The notes: generated by a model not told the origin, from the sequence alone. DNA of 64,000 bases from Ruegeria_B marisflavi (GCF_025673445.1 NZ_JAOVQN010000007.1:109597-173596), one strand, 5' to 3'. Shown: positions 1 to 8,971, numbered from the stretch's first letter. Made by a program: numbers and translations.

Positions 1-740
1 TGCGTCGGCTTGTTCGGCCGCCGCTCGATCTCGCCCCCTTCGCCCCGGAACACCGCCGCATTCGGCTGGCCCAGAACCCGGGCCGCGCCGGAATGAATAT
101 CCATGAAGCCGCGATGGAAAATCCCCTGCATCATCGTGGGCGCGTCGAACGGGTTTATCATCCGGGTAAAGGAATGCACCGGCGAGCGCAGGCCGAAAAC
201 CGGGCGCAGTTCGATCAGGTGACGCAGGACCGGGCTCATCACCTCAAGCGGGATATAGGTGAAGCCGCGCGTCTCAGCCTGGGTCGCGGCCTCGCTCAGG
301 CTGGAGGCCACCGGCATGCCCAGCAACTCGATCACCCCGCGCGTATAGACCCGGCCGGGCGTATGCCCCTCGGTCCCGTGCATCACGACGCGGGTGCCCT
401 GACTGACCAGCGTCATGACCGACAGCACGAACCACGGCAACTGGATGCGCTTGCCCGCGTAAGAGGACCAATCGAGATCGACCCGTGGCACACTGTCCGG
501 CAGGTCCAGCCGCTCACGCACCGCCTGGGCAAAACCGGCGATTTCCTCGGGCGCTTCTTCCTTCAGCCGCAGCAGCATCAGGAACGCCCCGATCTGCTCG
601 GGCAAGACCTGCTGATCCAGGATCATCCGCATGGCGTCCAGCGCCTCGTCATAGGTCAGATGCCGCTGCTTGGTCTTGCCCCGGCCCAGAATGGCTACGA
701 ACCGGGAAAACGGATGTGGAGTCATCGGGTCCAGCAACAT
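1..740 (-). CDS. TrpD2/YbiB-like glycosyl (phosphoribosyl) transferase family protein, 3'-truncated by window edge
   Basis: About 246 residues are visible, and the reading frame continues past the left edge. The start is taken at position 740, four bases after the dsrP stop; a second Met lies five codons in. The N-terminus carries the helical domain typical of anthranilate phosphoribosyltransferase homologues (LTYDEALDAMRMILD, EQIGAFLMLLRLKEEAPEE), followed by an MHGTEGHTPGRVYT stretch in place of a canonical phosphoribosyl-pyrophosphate loop. These TrpD-like proteins of the YbiB/TrpD2 type generally lack tryptophan-synthesis activity and some bind nucleic acid. No trp genes are near, and it is the last visible gene of the dsr transcription unit, so a role tied to sulfur oxidation or to siroheme/cofactor handling is possible but unproven. 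Confidence 0.75.
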   Translation of the reverse strand, partial: MLLDPMTPHPFSRFVAILGRGKTKQRHLTYDEALDAMRMILDQQVLPEQIGAFLMLLRLKEEAPEEIAGFAQAVRERLDLPDSVPRVDLDWSSYAGKRIQLPWFVLSVMTLVSQGTRVVMHGTEGHTPGRVYTRGVIELLGMPVASSLSEAATQAETRGFTYIPLEVMSPVLRHLIELRPVFGLRSPVHSFTRMINPFDAPTMMQGIFHRGFMDIHSGAARVLGQPNAAVFRGEGGEIERRPNKPT

Positions 741-744
741 GGCA

Positions 745-1950
745 TCAACCCTTGGTTACCGGGTTGCTATCGGACAGGTTCGAGGGCAGGACCCGCAGAA
801 CCTTGGCCCCTACCCCCGTTGCGACCAGGGCAAATGCCACGCCCCCCAGACCCAACAGGATTTCAGGCAGGCTGGGCACATATGCCGCGACCGCGCCATC
901 GAAGAAGTCCGACGACACCGAATATCCGGGGAACAATTCCATCGGATAGGCCTGCCCGCCAATGACGATGACATAGATCTGCGCCAGCCCGCCGAGGATC
1001 ACCAGCGCCGACACCAGTGTCGGCATGCCCTGACGGCGCGCCTTGCCCGCATAGATCATCGCCAGCGGCACCAGCCCCCCCAGCAGCACCTGAACGCCCC
1101 AGAACAACGTGGTATATACCCCGCCATCCACCAGGATGAAGTGCTCGAACCCCTTGTGTTCCGTCGCATAAAGGTTGGTCAGGTGCTGCACCGCCGTGAA
1201 ATACAGCACTGCGGCAACAAACAGGCCAAGCAAGCGGATCATGTCACCCACACGTTCGGGTCCAAGAGCGCGCCCGCTGAGCGCGCACAGCGCCTGAAGC
1301 ACCAGAACATAAACCGCCAGCCCCAGCGCAAAGGACATGGCGATGAACAGGGGCGCCATGATCGCCGCGTCATATCCCGGTCGCGCCACCAGCCAGCCAA
1401 AGATCGACCCGGTGCCGGTCGTCAGCGCCAGCCGCCAGACAAAGGCAAGCACGCCCGCCGGCTTGGTCCATTTCGGGTGCACGGTCCGGTCCATCTGAAC
1501 CCAGAGATACACCGCCACCACAGCGATGAACCCCGAATAAAGCAGGATGTTCCAGGTAAAGATCGAGCTGAAATTGAAATGCGTGAGCTGCACCAACAGC
1601 CGGTCCGGTCGCCCAAGATCCAGCACCAGAACCAACAATCCCCCCGCCAGAAGCGAGATCGCCAGAATGCCGGAAAGCCGCGACAAGGGCTTGTAGACCA
1701 CCTTGTCGAACACACTCGCCATCGACGCCACGTTCAGCGCCCCCGAGGCCGCGACGATCAGGAAGATGGCAAAGACATGCGGCATCCCCCAGACCACCTG
1801 GTTGGTCATGCCCGTCACGGCATGACCATGGTGTTCGACATAGAAGAACGACGCCAGCCCCGCGACAAGAAAGCTCGCCAACAACAGGCCCGCGCCCCAC
1901 AGGGCGCGTGTGGCGGGAACCTCTCTGTACAGCGTCCGGTCAATCGCCAT
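745..1950 (-). CDS. dsrP: DsrP, NrfD/PsrC-family membrane quinone-interacting subunit of DsrMKJOP
   Basis: A 401-residue polytopic membrane protein with about ten hydrophobic segments and the NrfD/PsrC pattern (for example GMTNQVVWGMPHVFAIFLI near the N-terminus). In DsrMKJOP it is the integral membrane partner of the iron-sulfur protein DsrO and exchanges electrons with the quinone pool. It starts three bases after dsrO ends, and together with dsrO and dsrJ it forms the second membrane module of the complex. Length is normal for the family. Identity is secure from sequence character plus position in a full dsr operon. Confidence 0.93.
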   Translation of the reverse strand: MAIDRTLYREVPATRALWGAGLLLASFLVAGLASFFYVEHHGHAVTGMTNQVVWGMPHVFAIFLIVAASGALNVASMASVFDKVVYKPLSRLSGILAISLLAGGLLVLVLDLGRPDRLLVQLTHFNFSSIFTWNILLYSGFIAVVAVYLWVQMDRTVHPKWTKPAGVLAFVWRLALTTGTGSIFGWLVARPGYDAAIMAPLFIAMSFALGLAVYVLVLQALCALSGRALGPERVGDMIRLLGLFVAAVLYFTAVQHLTNLYATEHKGFEHFILVDGGVYTTLFWGVQVLLGGLVPLAMIYAGKARRQGMPTLVSALVILGGLAQIYVIVIGGQAYPMELFPGYSVSSDFFDGAVAAYVPSLPEILLGLGGVAFALVATGVGAKVLRVLPSNLSDSNPVTKG

Positions 1951-1953
1951 GGC

Positions 1954-2694
1954 TCAGATCTCCCTGTACCGGACGCCCGGATTCAGATCGAGATCGGGGC
2001 GCAGGGCGACCGAGGGGTATTCGGCCAGGCGCCGCGAAATCTCGCTTTCGGGGTCGAGCAGATCGCCGAATACCATGGCACCGTGACCGGCGGCCTCGCA
2101 GGCTTCGACACAGGCAGGAATGCGCCCTTCATCGACGCGGTGCACGCACAGGGTGCAGCTTTCCACCGTTCCGATCCCGCGCGGGGCGTGGGTCTTCTGA
2201 TTGGTGACACGTTCATGCACGAACGAGCGCGCCTTGAACGGGCAGGCCATCATGCAATAGCGGCAACCGATACAGATATGCTTGTCGACCAGCACGATCC
2301 CGTCCTTGCGCTTGAACGAAGCGCCGGTCGGGCAGACATCGACGCAGGGCGGGCTTTCGCAATGCTGGCACATCACCGGCAGGCTGGTTTCCCGGCCGCT
2401 GCTCTTGTCCTTGAGCGTGACCTTGCGGATCCATTGCACGTCGGTCTCGGCATTGCCGCTGCCTTTCCAGCCGTTCTCGTCCTGGCATGCGGTGATGCAG
2501 GCATTGCAATCGGGCGCGCATTTCGACGCGTCGATCAACAGGCCCCAGCGTTTGCCGGCATCGGCGGCGGCATGGGCCTCGCTGCCGCCAAAGGCCATCA
2601 GGGTCACGCCGGGCGCCAGTTGCAATGTCGCCAGAGCCGCGCCGCTGCGCAGGAAATCCCGGCGCGAGACATCTTTCTTTGCACCGCGGCTCAT
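1954..2694 (-). CDS. dsrO: DsrO, periplasmic iron-sulfur subunit of DsrMKJOP
   Basis: A 246-residue protein with a twin-arginine signal (SRRDFLRSGAA, residues 10-20), so it is exported folded. Behind the signal are ferredoxin-type cysteine clusters: CAPDCNACITAC, CQHCESPPCVDVCP, CIGCRYCMMACPFKAR and CTLCVHRVDEGRIPACVEAC. This fits four [4Fe-4S] clusters, as in NrfC/PsrB-type electron-transfer subunits. It would pass electrons between the triheme DsrJ and the membrane protein DsrP. Its ATG overlaps the dsrJ TGA (ATGA), which indicates translational coupling. Confidence 0.94.
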   Translation of the reverse strand: MSRGAKKDVSRRDFLRSGAALATLQLAPGVTLMAFGGSEAHAAADAGKRWGLLIDASKCAPDCNACITACQDENGWKGSGNAETDVQWIRKVTLKDKSSGRETSLPVMCQHCESPPCVDVCPTGASFKRKDGIVLVDKHICIGCRYCMMACPFKARSFVHERVTNQKTHAPRGIGTVESCTLCVHRVDEGRIPACVEACEAAGHGAMVFGDLLDPESEISRRLAEYPSVALRPDLDLNPGVRYREI

Positions 2695-3161
2695 TGCCCC
2701 TCCTCCCGCGCCCCGAGATAGGCCACCAGCGCGCCCACATCTGCCCCAAGTGATGGGGAAAACCCACCCAACGCCGCATGGGCCGGTGGTTCCTCGAACC
2801 CTTCGGGCGTCGAGCGATGACAGTCAAAGCAATCGACCCTAACCGCCACAAAATCGTGGCAAGACCGGCAGAAATGCCGCTCATCCGCATAGGTCACCGG
2901 CGCGCCGGTCTCGTCCTTGGCCGCATGGCACTCGAAACACCCGCCGAGCGAGGCGTTCTGCTCCCGCTTGCCCTCGTACATGGTCACGTCGCGATCATGC
3001 CGCATCATGCTCATATGCCAGCGTCGCATGTAATCATTGCCTTCGGGATGCGCCTTGCCCGTCGCCTCGGGGATCACCGGGCCAAGACCGCCATGCCCCT
3101 CGGCCCAGACCGCCGAGGCCAGCATCGCGATCAACCCGGCAATCAGCAGCGACGCGCGCAT
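2691..3161 (-). CDS. dsrJ: DsrJ, periplasmic triheme cytochrome c of DsrMKJOP
   Basis: A 156-residue protein. The start at 3161 was chosen because it yields a classic signal peptide (MRASLLIAGLIAMLASAVWA) and sits two bases after the dsrL stop; the longer reading frame upstream lies inside dsrL. Three CXXCH heme-binding motifs are visible: CFECH, CRSCH and CFDCH. Triheme DsrJ is diagnostic of the DsrMKJOP complex; in sulfur oxidisers it is thought to take part in periplasmic sulfur-substrate redox chemistry. The C-terminal part contains no further heme motif. Confidence 0.94.
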   Translation of the reverse strand: MRASLLIAGLIAMLASAVWAEGHGGLGPVIPEATGKAHPEGNDYMRRWHMSMMRHDRDVTMYEGKREQNASLGGCFECHAAKDETGAPVTYADERHFCRSCHDFVAVRVDCFDCHRSTPEGFEEPPAHAALGGFSPSLGADVGALVAYLGAREEGQ

Positions 3162-3163
3162 TC

Positions 3164-5107
3164 TCACTCTCCAAGCCCCATCTTGATATAGCCAGTGGGG
3201 CAGACATCGGCGCAGATGTGGCAGCCGATGCAGCGGGTATAGTCGGTATCTACATAGCGCCCGACGGTACGGTCGGATTTCTTGACCCGGAACACGGCAT
3301 CCTGCGGGCAGTAAATCACGCAATTGTCGCATTCGAAGCACATGCCGCAGGACATGCAGCGCTCGCCCTCCTTCTGCGCCTGCGCTTCGGTCAGACCGAC
3401 GATGCGCTCTTCGAAATTCCCCAGCACCGCATCGGCGGCAATATGGATTTCTTCGCGGTGCTCGCGTCCGACATATTTGAAATGCCCCTTGAACAGCTCG
3501 GTATGCGGGATGATCTGCGAGCTGGACCGGTCCTCGAAATTGTGGATCGCGTAAGAAGCCGAATTGGTGCCCCGCGCAGCCAAGTGGTCATAAGGCGACG
3601 GGTCCTTGCCGCGCTGATGCAGTTCCGCCATCAGGTTGAAGTGATGCACATCCACCTTGGGCCTGCGCGCAATCTCGCCATCATCGAGGAAATCGGTGAT
3701 CGCGTCGGCGGCGATACGGCCTTGCCCGATTGCGGTGGTCAGCAGATGCGGCCGCACGATGTCGCCACCGGCAAAGTGCTTGTCCCGCCCCTTGACCTGA
3801 TAGCCCCCGGCGATGTCGATGAACCCGCGCCCATTGTCCAGCGCCTCGACCCCGCTCAGGTCGCCCATCTGGCCAATGGCCGCGATGATGATATCGGCCT
3901 CCAGTTCGAATTCGGTGCCTTCGACAGGTTCGGGCACATTGCCCTTCATCTGGCATTCGCACATGCGCAGGCCCACGGCCTTGCCGTCCTTCAGGATCAC
4001 CTCCAGCGGCATCACACCGCCCTTGATCTCGATCCCTTCCCGCTTTGCGTCTTCACGCTCGCGCTCGGCGGCGGTCATCTTCTCGACCGGGAACAGAGAG
4101 GTCAGCGTCGCCTGCATCCCCTCGCGCGTCAGCGACGAGGCGACATCATGGCTGGTGAAGTCAATGAGCGCGCCGTCATTGCGCTCGGGCAGGTAATCGG
4201 CGGTGATATGGCCCAGACGCCGCGCGACAGAGGCCACGTCGATCGAGGTATCGCCGCCGCCGACCACCACCACCCGCCGTGCGGTGCCCAGCACATAGCC
4301 CTGGTTGAACGCGTCCAGAAACTCGATCCCGTTGATGCAGTTCTCGGTCCCCTCCCATCCGGGGATCGGCAGCGGACGGCCCGATTGCGCCCCCATCGCC
4401 CAAAAGATCGCGTCATGGGATGCTTCCAGTTCCCCCATCGTGATATCGGTGCCGACACGAGTGCCCAGCCGCACCTCGACCCCCAGATCAAGAATACGGT
4501 TGATCTCGGTGTCCAGCATGTCGCGCGGCGTCCGGTAACCCGGAATACCATAACGCATCATGCCGCCCAGCTTGTCATTGGCTTCGAACAGCGTCACCGC
4601 ATGCCCGTCGAGCCGCAGGAAATAGGCCGCCGACAGACCGGCGGGTCCACCCCCAATAACAGCGACCCTTTTGCCGGTATCGGCCCCGGGTGCCACGTGC
4701 TTGACCCCGTTGGCATTGGCCCAGTCGCCGACATACTGCTCGACCGCGTTGATGCCGACAAAATCGTCCACCTCGTTGCGGTTGCACCCTGCCTCACACG
4801 GGGCCGGACAGACCCGCCCCATGGTCGCCGGAAACGGGTTGGCGGCCGCCATGCGGTGAAAGGCGTATTCCTGCCATTCCATGCCCTCGACCGGCGGCTT
4901 GTCCATGCCACGCGCAATGGCCAGCCAGCCGCGAATTTCGTGCCCCGACGGGCAAGACCCCTGGCAGGGCGGCGTCTTGTGCACATAGGTCGGGCATTTG
5001 TACGAGCGGTCGGCGTTGAAGATCTTTTCCTCCAGATCCCAGTCCGACGGGGTCTCGCCTTCCTCAAACCGGCGGAAGGTCAGTGCCTGTTCTTCGTGGT
5101 CCTTCAT
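3164..5107 (-). CDS. dsrL: DsrL, NAD(P)H:acceptor iron-sulfur flavoprotein of the oxidative Dsr pathway
   Basis: A 647-residue cytoplasmic protein related to the glutamate-synthase small subunit. Order of parts: N-terminal iron-sulfur region with CPTYVHKTPPCQGSCP and CPAPCEAGCNR (about residues 38-112), an FAD Rossmann motif (AVIGGGPAGLSAAYFL, about 149-164), an NAD(P) Rossmann motif (VVVVGGGDTSIDVASVARR, about 276-294), and a C-terminal ferredoxin part with CMSCGMCFECDNCVIYCP and CIGCHICADVCPTGYI. DsrL is essential for stored-sulfur oxidation in Allochromatium and serves as redox partner of DsrAB. Its presence with DsrEFH supports the oxidative direction. The length matches oxidiser homologues. 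Confidence 0.94.
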   Translation of the reverse strand: MKDHEEQALTFRRFEEGETPSDWDLEEKIFNADRSYKCPTYVHKTPPCQGSCPSGHEIRGWLAIARGMDKPPVEGMEWQEYAFHRMAAANPFPATMGRVCPAPCEAGCNRNEVDDFVGINAVEQYVGDWANANGVKHVAPGADTGKRVAVIGGGPAGLSAAYFLRLDGHAVTLFEANDKLGGMMRYGIPGYRTPRDMLDTEINRILDLGVEVRLGTRVGTDITMGELEASHDAIFWAMGAQSGRPLPIPGWEGTENCINGIEFLDAFNQGYVLGTARRVVVVGGGDTSIDVASVARRLGHITADYLPERNDGALIDFTSHDVASSLTREGMQATLTSLFPVEKMTAAEREREDAKREGIEIKGGVMPLEVILKDGKAVGLRMCECQMKGNVPEPVEGTEFELEADIIIAAIGQMGDLSGVEALDNGRGFIDIAGGYQVKGRDKHFAGGDIVRPHLLTTAIGQGRIAADAITDFLDDGEIARRPKVDVHHFNLMAELHQRGKDPSPYDHLAARGTNSASYAIHNFEDRSSSQIIPHTELFKGHFKYVGREHREEIHIAADAVLGNFEERIVGLTEAQAQKEGERCMSCGMCFECDNCVIYCPQDAVFRVKKSDRTVGRYVDTDYTRCIGCHICADVCPTGYIKMGLGE

Positions 5108-5134
5108 CTTGTCTTCCTCCGGTTCTTTCTCGTC

Positions 5135-6661
5135 TCAGGCGTCGTCCGCCTCATCGGCGTCCTCACCCTCTTGGCCCGTCAGGATGATGGCGTTCGACAC
5201 CAGCTGATGGACCGACAGGATCGCGTCCATCTCGTATCCGTATTTCGGCATGACCTTTCCGAACTGCGTCTTGCAGATGGCGCAGATCGCGGCCATGTGG
5301 GTGACCCCGTGTTCCTCGGTCACGTTCTGCAGCGCCTTCATGCGTGGCGCCGATCCCTTGACCCGCAGGTCCAACAAGTCATCGGTCAATAACCCACCCC
5401 CGCCGCCACAGCACAGCGTGGCCTCGCGGATCGTGTCGGGCTCCATGTCGAAGAAGTTGTTGCAGACCGCGCGGATGACATTGCGCGGGATCTCGAACTG
5501 GCCGCCGGGATAGTCGCCCATGCCGCTCGCGCGGGCGACGTTGCAGCTGTCGTGATAGGTCAGCCGGATATGGTCGTTCCGGCTGGGATCGAGCGTCAGG
5601 GTCCCCTTCTGGATCTCGTCCCAGGTGAATTCCAGGATGTGCTGCGGCACCGGATAGGATTGATCCAGAAAATCCCACGGTCCCGCCAGCGTGTTCAGAA
5701 ACGAATAGGCCACCCGCCAGGCATGGCCGCATTCGCCAAAGATGATCCGCTTGACGCCCAGATCCTGCGCCGCCTTGCGGATGCGCAGGCTGATTTCGCG
5801 CATGTTCTCATAGGACCCGATGAACAGGCCGAAATTGGCGGCCTCGGAGGCATAGGAACTCAGCGTCCAGCTGACGCCCGCCTCGTGAAACACCTTGGCA
5901 TAGCCGATCAGCCCTTCGATATGCGGCTCGGCAAAGAAATCGGCCGAGGGCGTGACCAGCAGGATATCGGCACCCTTTTCATCCAGCGGCAGGCGCACCG
6001 AGACGCCGGTATCGTCCTCGATATCCTCTTCCAGATCCTCCAGCGTCGCCCTCAGTGCCTTGGGGTTCAGACCCAGGTTGTTGCCGATATCCTTGACCTT
6101 GCCGATAATCTCGTTGGAATACTTCTGCCCCACGCCCACGCTGTCGAGGATCTCACGCGCCGCCATGGTGATCTCGGCCGTGTCGATCCCATAGGGGCAA
6201 AAGACCGAGCAACGGCGGCATTCGCTGCACTGGTGGTAGTAGGAATACCACTCGTTCAGCACCTCTTCGGTCAGGTCGCGCGCGCCCACCAGCCAGGGGA
6301 AATGCTTGCCCGCGAATGTGAAATAGCGCCGGTAAACCGAGCGCAGCAGATCCTGCCGCGCCACCGGCATGTTCTTGGGGTCGCCGGTGCCCAGGAAATA
6401 GTGGCACTTGTCGGTGCAGGCGCCGCATTTCACGCAGATATCCAGATAGACCTGAAAGGCGCGGTTCTTCTCGGCCAGCTCCTGCATCTTGGCCAGCGCC
6501 TTTTCCTTCCAGTCCGGCACCAGCTCGCCGGGAAAGCCCAGCTTCGCCTGATGCTCTGCCTGTGCGACAAAGGGTTTCGTCCCCTCCATCGCGCCCCGTT
6601 TCAGACAGGGAATATCCAGCGGAAAGGCAAGCTCGGGAACCTGGGTATCGCCGTCGGCCAT
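5135..6661 (-). CDS. dsrK: DsrK, HdrD-like iron-sulfur subunit of DsrMKJOP
   Basis: A 508-residue cytoplasmic protein resembling the heterodisulfide reductase catalytic subunit. Two ferredoxin clusters are seen: CVKCGACTDKC (residues 76-86) and CSECRRCSVFCP (about 138-149). The C-terminal half carries CCG-type motifs (FGECGHAWRV and CCGGGGGLLTDD), which in HdrB/HdrD-type proteins bind a special [4Fe-4S] cluster. DsrK is the likely site where DsrC persulfide or trisulfide is processed. It begins three bases after dsrM ends and is co-transcribed with it. A short acidic tail (GEDADEADDA) ends the protein. Confidence 0.94.
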   Translation of the reverse strand: MADGDTQVPELAFPLDIPCLKRGAMEGTKPFVAQAEHQAKLGFPGELVPDWKEKALAKMQELAEKNRAFQVYLDICVKCGACTDKCHYFLGTGDPKNMPVARQDLLRSVYRRYFTFAGKHFPWLVGARDLTEEVLNEWYSYYHQCSECRRCSVFCPYGIDTAEITMAAREILDSVGVGQKYSNEIIGKVKDIGNNLGLNPKALRATLEDLEEDIEDDTGVSVRLPLDEKGADILLVTPSADFFAEPHIEGLIGYAKVFHEAGVSWTLSSYASEAANFGLFIGSYENMREISLRIRKAAQDLGVKRIIFGECGHAWRVAYSFLNTLAGPWDFLDQSYPVPQHILEFTWDEIQKGTLTLDPSRNDHIRLTYHDSCNVARASGMGDYPGGQFEIPRNVIRAVCNNFFDMEPDTIREATLCCGGGGGLLTDDLLDLRVKGSAPRMKALQNVTEEHGVTHMAAICAICKTQFGKVMPKYGYEMDAILSVHQLVSNAIILTGQEGEDADEADDA

Positions 6662-6664
6662 GGC

Positions 6665-7387
6665 TCAATTCTCCATCCTGGCGGCCCAGGGCGCGACATG
6701 GCGCACCTCGCGCGGGTTGTCGACCTGGTTGCGGCTGGGGCTGAAAAAGACGCCCGGCGCATGCAGGAGCTTGGATATCGGGAACACGATCATCAGGACG
6801 ATCACCAGCCCCAGATGCACGAGCAGGGTCGGGTCCGCCGGCAGTTCGCCGATGCGAAACCGCATCAGCCCCAACATGTACGCCTTCACGGCCACGATAT
6901 CGGTATGGGCGACAAAGCGCGTCATCGCGCCCGAAGCGCCGATGCCCATCAGCAGCGCCAGCATCAGATGATCCGAAGGGTTCGATATATAGCGGATGCG
7001 CTCCACAAGGATGCGCCGCGCCCAAAGCCCGGCCAGACCGGCCAGCATGGCAAAACCGGCATAAGTACCAAAGGGCTGCACGATCTCGACCCAGCCCCAG
7101 ACCGGTTGCGTGAAATACCGCAGGTGCCGCGCCAGAACCAGCCACAAGGCCATGTGGAACACCCAGCCAAAAAGCCAAATCCACTTGTTCGACTTGTAGA
7201 GGCTTTCAAAGAACACGGCCTCGCGGAACACCCGCAGGATGACGCCACCGCGCGTTTTCGGCGCGGGGGTCGTCGGTATCTTGAGCGGGGCGGGAACACG
7301 CGCATAGACCCTGATCTTGCGCACCACACCGATCAGCAGGATCAGTGTCGCGACATAGAACAGGATGGCATAGACGGTTCCCAGCAC
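6665..7387 (-). CDS. dsrM: DsrM, diheme cytochrome b (NarI-like) membrane subunit of DsrMKJOP
   Basis: A 240-residue membrane protein with five to six hydrophobic helices and several histidines placed within or next to them (FHMALWLVLARHLRYF, SDHLMLALLMG, LLVHLGLVIVL), as in NarI-type heme b proteins. It anchors DsrK and links it to the quinone pool. The size is smaller than DsrM of some sulfate reducers but usual for oxidisers. It lies between dsrC (59 bp upstream) and dsrK in the conserved dsrC-M-K order. Confidence 0.92.
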   Translation of the reverse strand: MLGTVYAILFYVATLILLIGVVRKIRVYARVPAPLKIPTTPAPKTRGGVILRVFREAVFFESLYKSNKWIWLFGWVFHMALWLVLARHLRYFTQPVWGWVEIVQPFGTYAGFAMLAGLAGLWARRILVERIRYISNPSDHLMLALLMGIGASGAMTRFVAHTDIVAVKAYMLGLMRFRIGELPADPTLLVHLGLVIVLMIVFPISKLLHAPGVFFSPSRNQVDNPREVRHVAPWAARMEN

Positions 7388-7446
7388 GCAGGTTGCTCCT
7401 CGCTTTGCCCCTGAACAGGGTCAGGGGCGGTGTTAGCCTGTTCGCC

Positions 7447-7779
7447 TCAGACGCAGCCGGTGGGCTTGGGCAGACCGGCGATCTTGCAGGCCTGTTTCGC
7501 CGGGCCATAAGGGAACAGCTCGTACATGTACTTGTTGTTTCCCTTGTCCGGTCCCATCGACTTCTTGATCGCCTTGATCAGCACCCGCACCGCCGGTGCG
7601 ATCTGGTACTCGTCGTAATATTCCCGCAGGAAATTCACGACTTCCCAATGCTCGCTGGTCATGTCGATGTTCTCGGTCTTGGCGATTTCATCGGCCAGTT
7701 CCTTGGACCAGTCGCTGAGCGTGGTGATATAGCCCTCTTCATCATGTTCGATGGTGTGGCCGTTGACCTGGTAAGACAT
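7447..7779 (-). CDS. dsrC: DsrC, sulfur-carrier protein (TusE family) with both redox cysteines
   Basis: A 110-residue soluble carrier. The C-terminal arm is intact, with Cys98 and Cys109 separated by ten residues and followed by a terminal Val (CKIAGLPKPTGCV). Presence of both cysteines separates true DsrC from TusE-like homologues that keep only the last one. DsrC takes sulfur from DsrEFH, presents it to DsrAB, and is thought to be re-oxidised through DsrK. It follows dsrH by 48 bp. A good Shine-Dalgarno (GAGGAAAGAAC) precedes the ATG. Confidence 0.96.
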   Translation of the reverse strand: MSYQVNGHTIEHDEEGYITTLSDWSKELADEIAKTENIDMTSEHWEVVNFLREYYDEYQIAPAVRVLIKAIKKSMGPDKGNNKYMYELFPYGPAKQACKIAGLPKPTGCV

Positions 7780-7827
7780 GGTTCTTTCCTCTTCCCTATG
7801 CGTGCCCGGAACCGCCGGGCAAATCTT

Positions 7828-8136
7828 TCAAAGCCAGGACTGCGTCCGGTCATGTTCTGTGACGAGATCGACAAACCCGTCATAGCCCACAGGTTTTGCC
7901 CCCGAGATCAGCTTGCCCGCGTCGATGCCGCGCGCCTTGAGATCGCCGTCAAGCACGTAAAGCGCGACCTCCCCCATCCGCGCCCTGACCTGATCCGCCA
8001 TCGCGGACCCGTCGAGCGCGCCATAGACCGCATCCTCGATCAGCAAAACGGCGTCGCCCGGCAGGCAATGGCCCAGACAACTGGAGAGCGTCGCGTTGCC
8101 AAAGGGTGACTTGTTCACGGTATGCAAGGTTGACAT
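7828..8136 (-). CDS. dsrH: DsrH, TusB-like subunit of the DsrEFH sulfur transferase
   Basis: A 102-residue protein of the DsrH/TusB family. The first conserved cysteine region is SSCLGHCLPGD, with Cys20 matching the position of the conserved cysteine in DsrH of purple sulfur bacteria and an extra Cys24. Together with DsrE and DsrF it forms a cytoplasmic hexamer that hands sulfur to DsrC. The gene starts nine bases after dsrF ends, so E, F and H are tightly packed and would be made in equal amounts. Confidence 0.93.
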   Translation of the reverse strand: MSTLHTVNKSPFGNATLSSCLGHCLPGDAVLLIEDAVYGALDGSAMADQVRARMGEVALYVLDGDLKARGIDAGKLISGAKPVGYDGFVDLVTEHDRTQSWL

Positions 8137-8145
8137 GTCTACCCC

Positions 8146-8553
8146 CTAGAAACTCAGCACGACGTCCTGATCGGCCATGATCCCTGCCATCTCGGCCCGG
8201 CTTACGACCCGGATCGAAGGTTTCTCCTCCCAGTCGTCATCCTCGTCCTCATAGGTGATCTCTTGCAGATCGCCCTCGGACAGGCCGCGCTCTTCCAGCG
8301 ACTCGCGCTCGACATAAAGCTTGGTCACCTCGTAATCGCCCAGCGCCCGGAACGTCGGAGAGAAGTTCTTGACCCCGATCGCGTCGGTGTTCTGACCGCG
8401 GGTCAGCTGGAACACCCCGTCATCGAGAAAGGCCAGCGACACGTCCTGTTCAAAGGCCGCGCCGATCAGCACCACCTCCAGGCTTTCCAGCGCATAGATG
8501 GTGCCATAGGGCGGCTTGCGGTTCACGTAGAGGAATTTCTTGATATCCGACAT
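8146..8553 (-). CDS. dsrF: DsrF, TusC-like subunit of the DsrEFH sulfur transferase
   Basis: A 135-residue DsrE/DsrF-fold protein (KKFLYVNRKPPYGTIYALESLEVVL at the N-terminus, ending DQDVVLSF), matching DsrF/TusC. No cysteine is present, in line with a structural rather than sulfur-binding role for this subunit. It contains an acidic stretch (TYEDEDDDWEEKP) near residue 105. It sits between dsrE and dsrH with nine-base gaps on both sides. Confidence 0.92.
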   Translation of the reverse strand: MSDIKKFLYVNRKPPYGTIYALESLEVVLIGAAFEQDVSLAFLDDGVFQLTRGQNTDAIGVKNFSPTFRALGDYEVTKLYVERESLEERGLSEGDLQEITYEDEDDDWEEKPSIRVVSRAEMAGIMADQDVVLSF

Positions 8554-8562
8554 CGCCTTGCC

Positions 8563-8955
8563 TCAATCCCCGAACGTTACCAGCCGGTCGGTCTGGATAC
8601 CCATTTCGATCAACTGCCCCAGCCCCGAGATCCGGAACCCCTCGGCGATGTTGTGGGCATCCTTGCCCTGCCGCTTGGCCTCGTTCTCGTCCAGGAGCCC
8701 CCGCCGCTGCGCCGCCGCGATACAGACTACGAGGTCGATCTCGTGTTCCTGGGCCAGCGCCGTCCACTGTTTCTGGATATGGCGCTCGTCCTGCGGCGGC
8801 ACCGACAACCGGGTCGAGACATTGACCCCGTCATGATAGAAGAACACCCGCGGCACCTCGTGCCCCTTGTCCAGCGCCGCCTTCACGAACTGATAGGCGG
8901 TATCGGCGGCCTGATGGGTATAGGGCCCTTCGCTGACGACTACTCCGATCTTCAC
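8563..8955 (-). CDS. dsrE: DsrE, sulfur-binding TusD-like subunit of DsrEFH
   Basis: A 130-residue protein. It has the active-site cysteine at residue 78 (DLVVCIAAAQRRG), exactly where DsrE of Allochromatium carries its persulfide. DsrE receives sulfur from upstream transferases and passes it to DsrC. Its presence is a marker of the oxidative Dsr pathway, since sulfate reducers lack DsrEFH. The gene begins 16 bases after the dsrB stop. Confidence 0.95.
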   Translation of the reverse strand: MKIGVVVSEGPYTHQAADTAYQFVKAALDKGHEVPRVFFYHDGVNVSTRLSVPPQDERHIQKQWTALAQEHEIDLVVCIAAAQRRGLLDENEAKRQGKDAHNIAEGFRISGLGQLIEMGIQTDRLVTFGD

Positions 8956-8971
8956 GTCCGAACCTCTCGCG

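Noticed and set aside
670..2721. 683-residue plus-strand open frame over dsrP and dsrO
   Set aside because: Antisense shadow rich in Arg/His/Gln, no domain; DsrO and DsrP motifs are on the minus strand.
3218..5392. 724-residue plus-strand open frame over dsrL and dsrK
   Set aside because: Antisense shadow of well-recognised Dsr proteins, with no family features.
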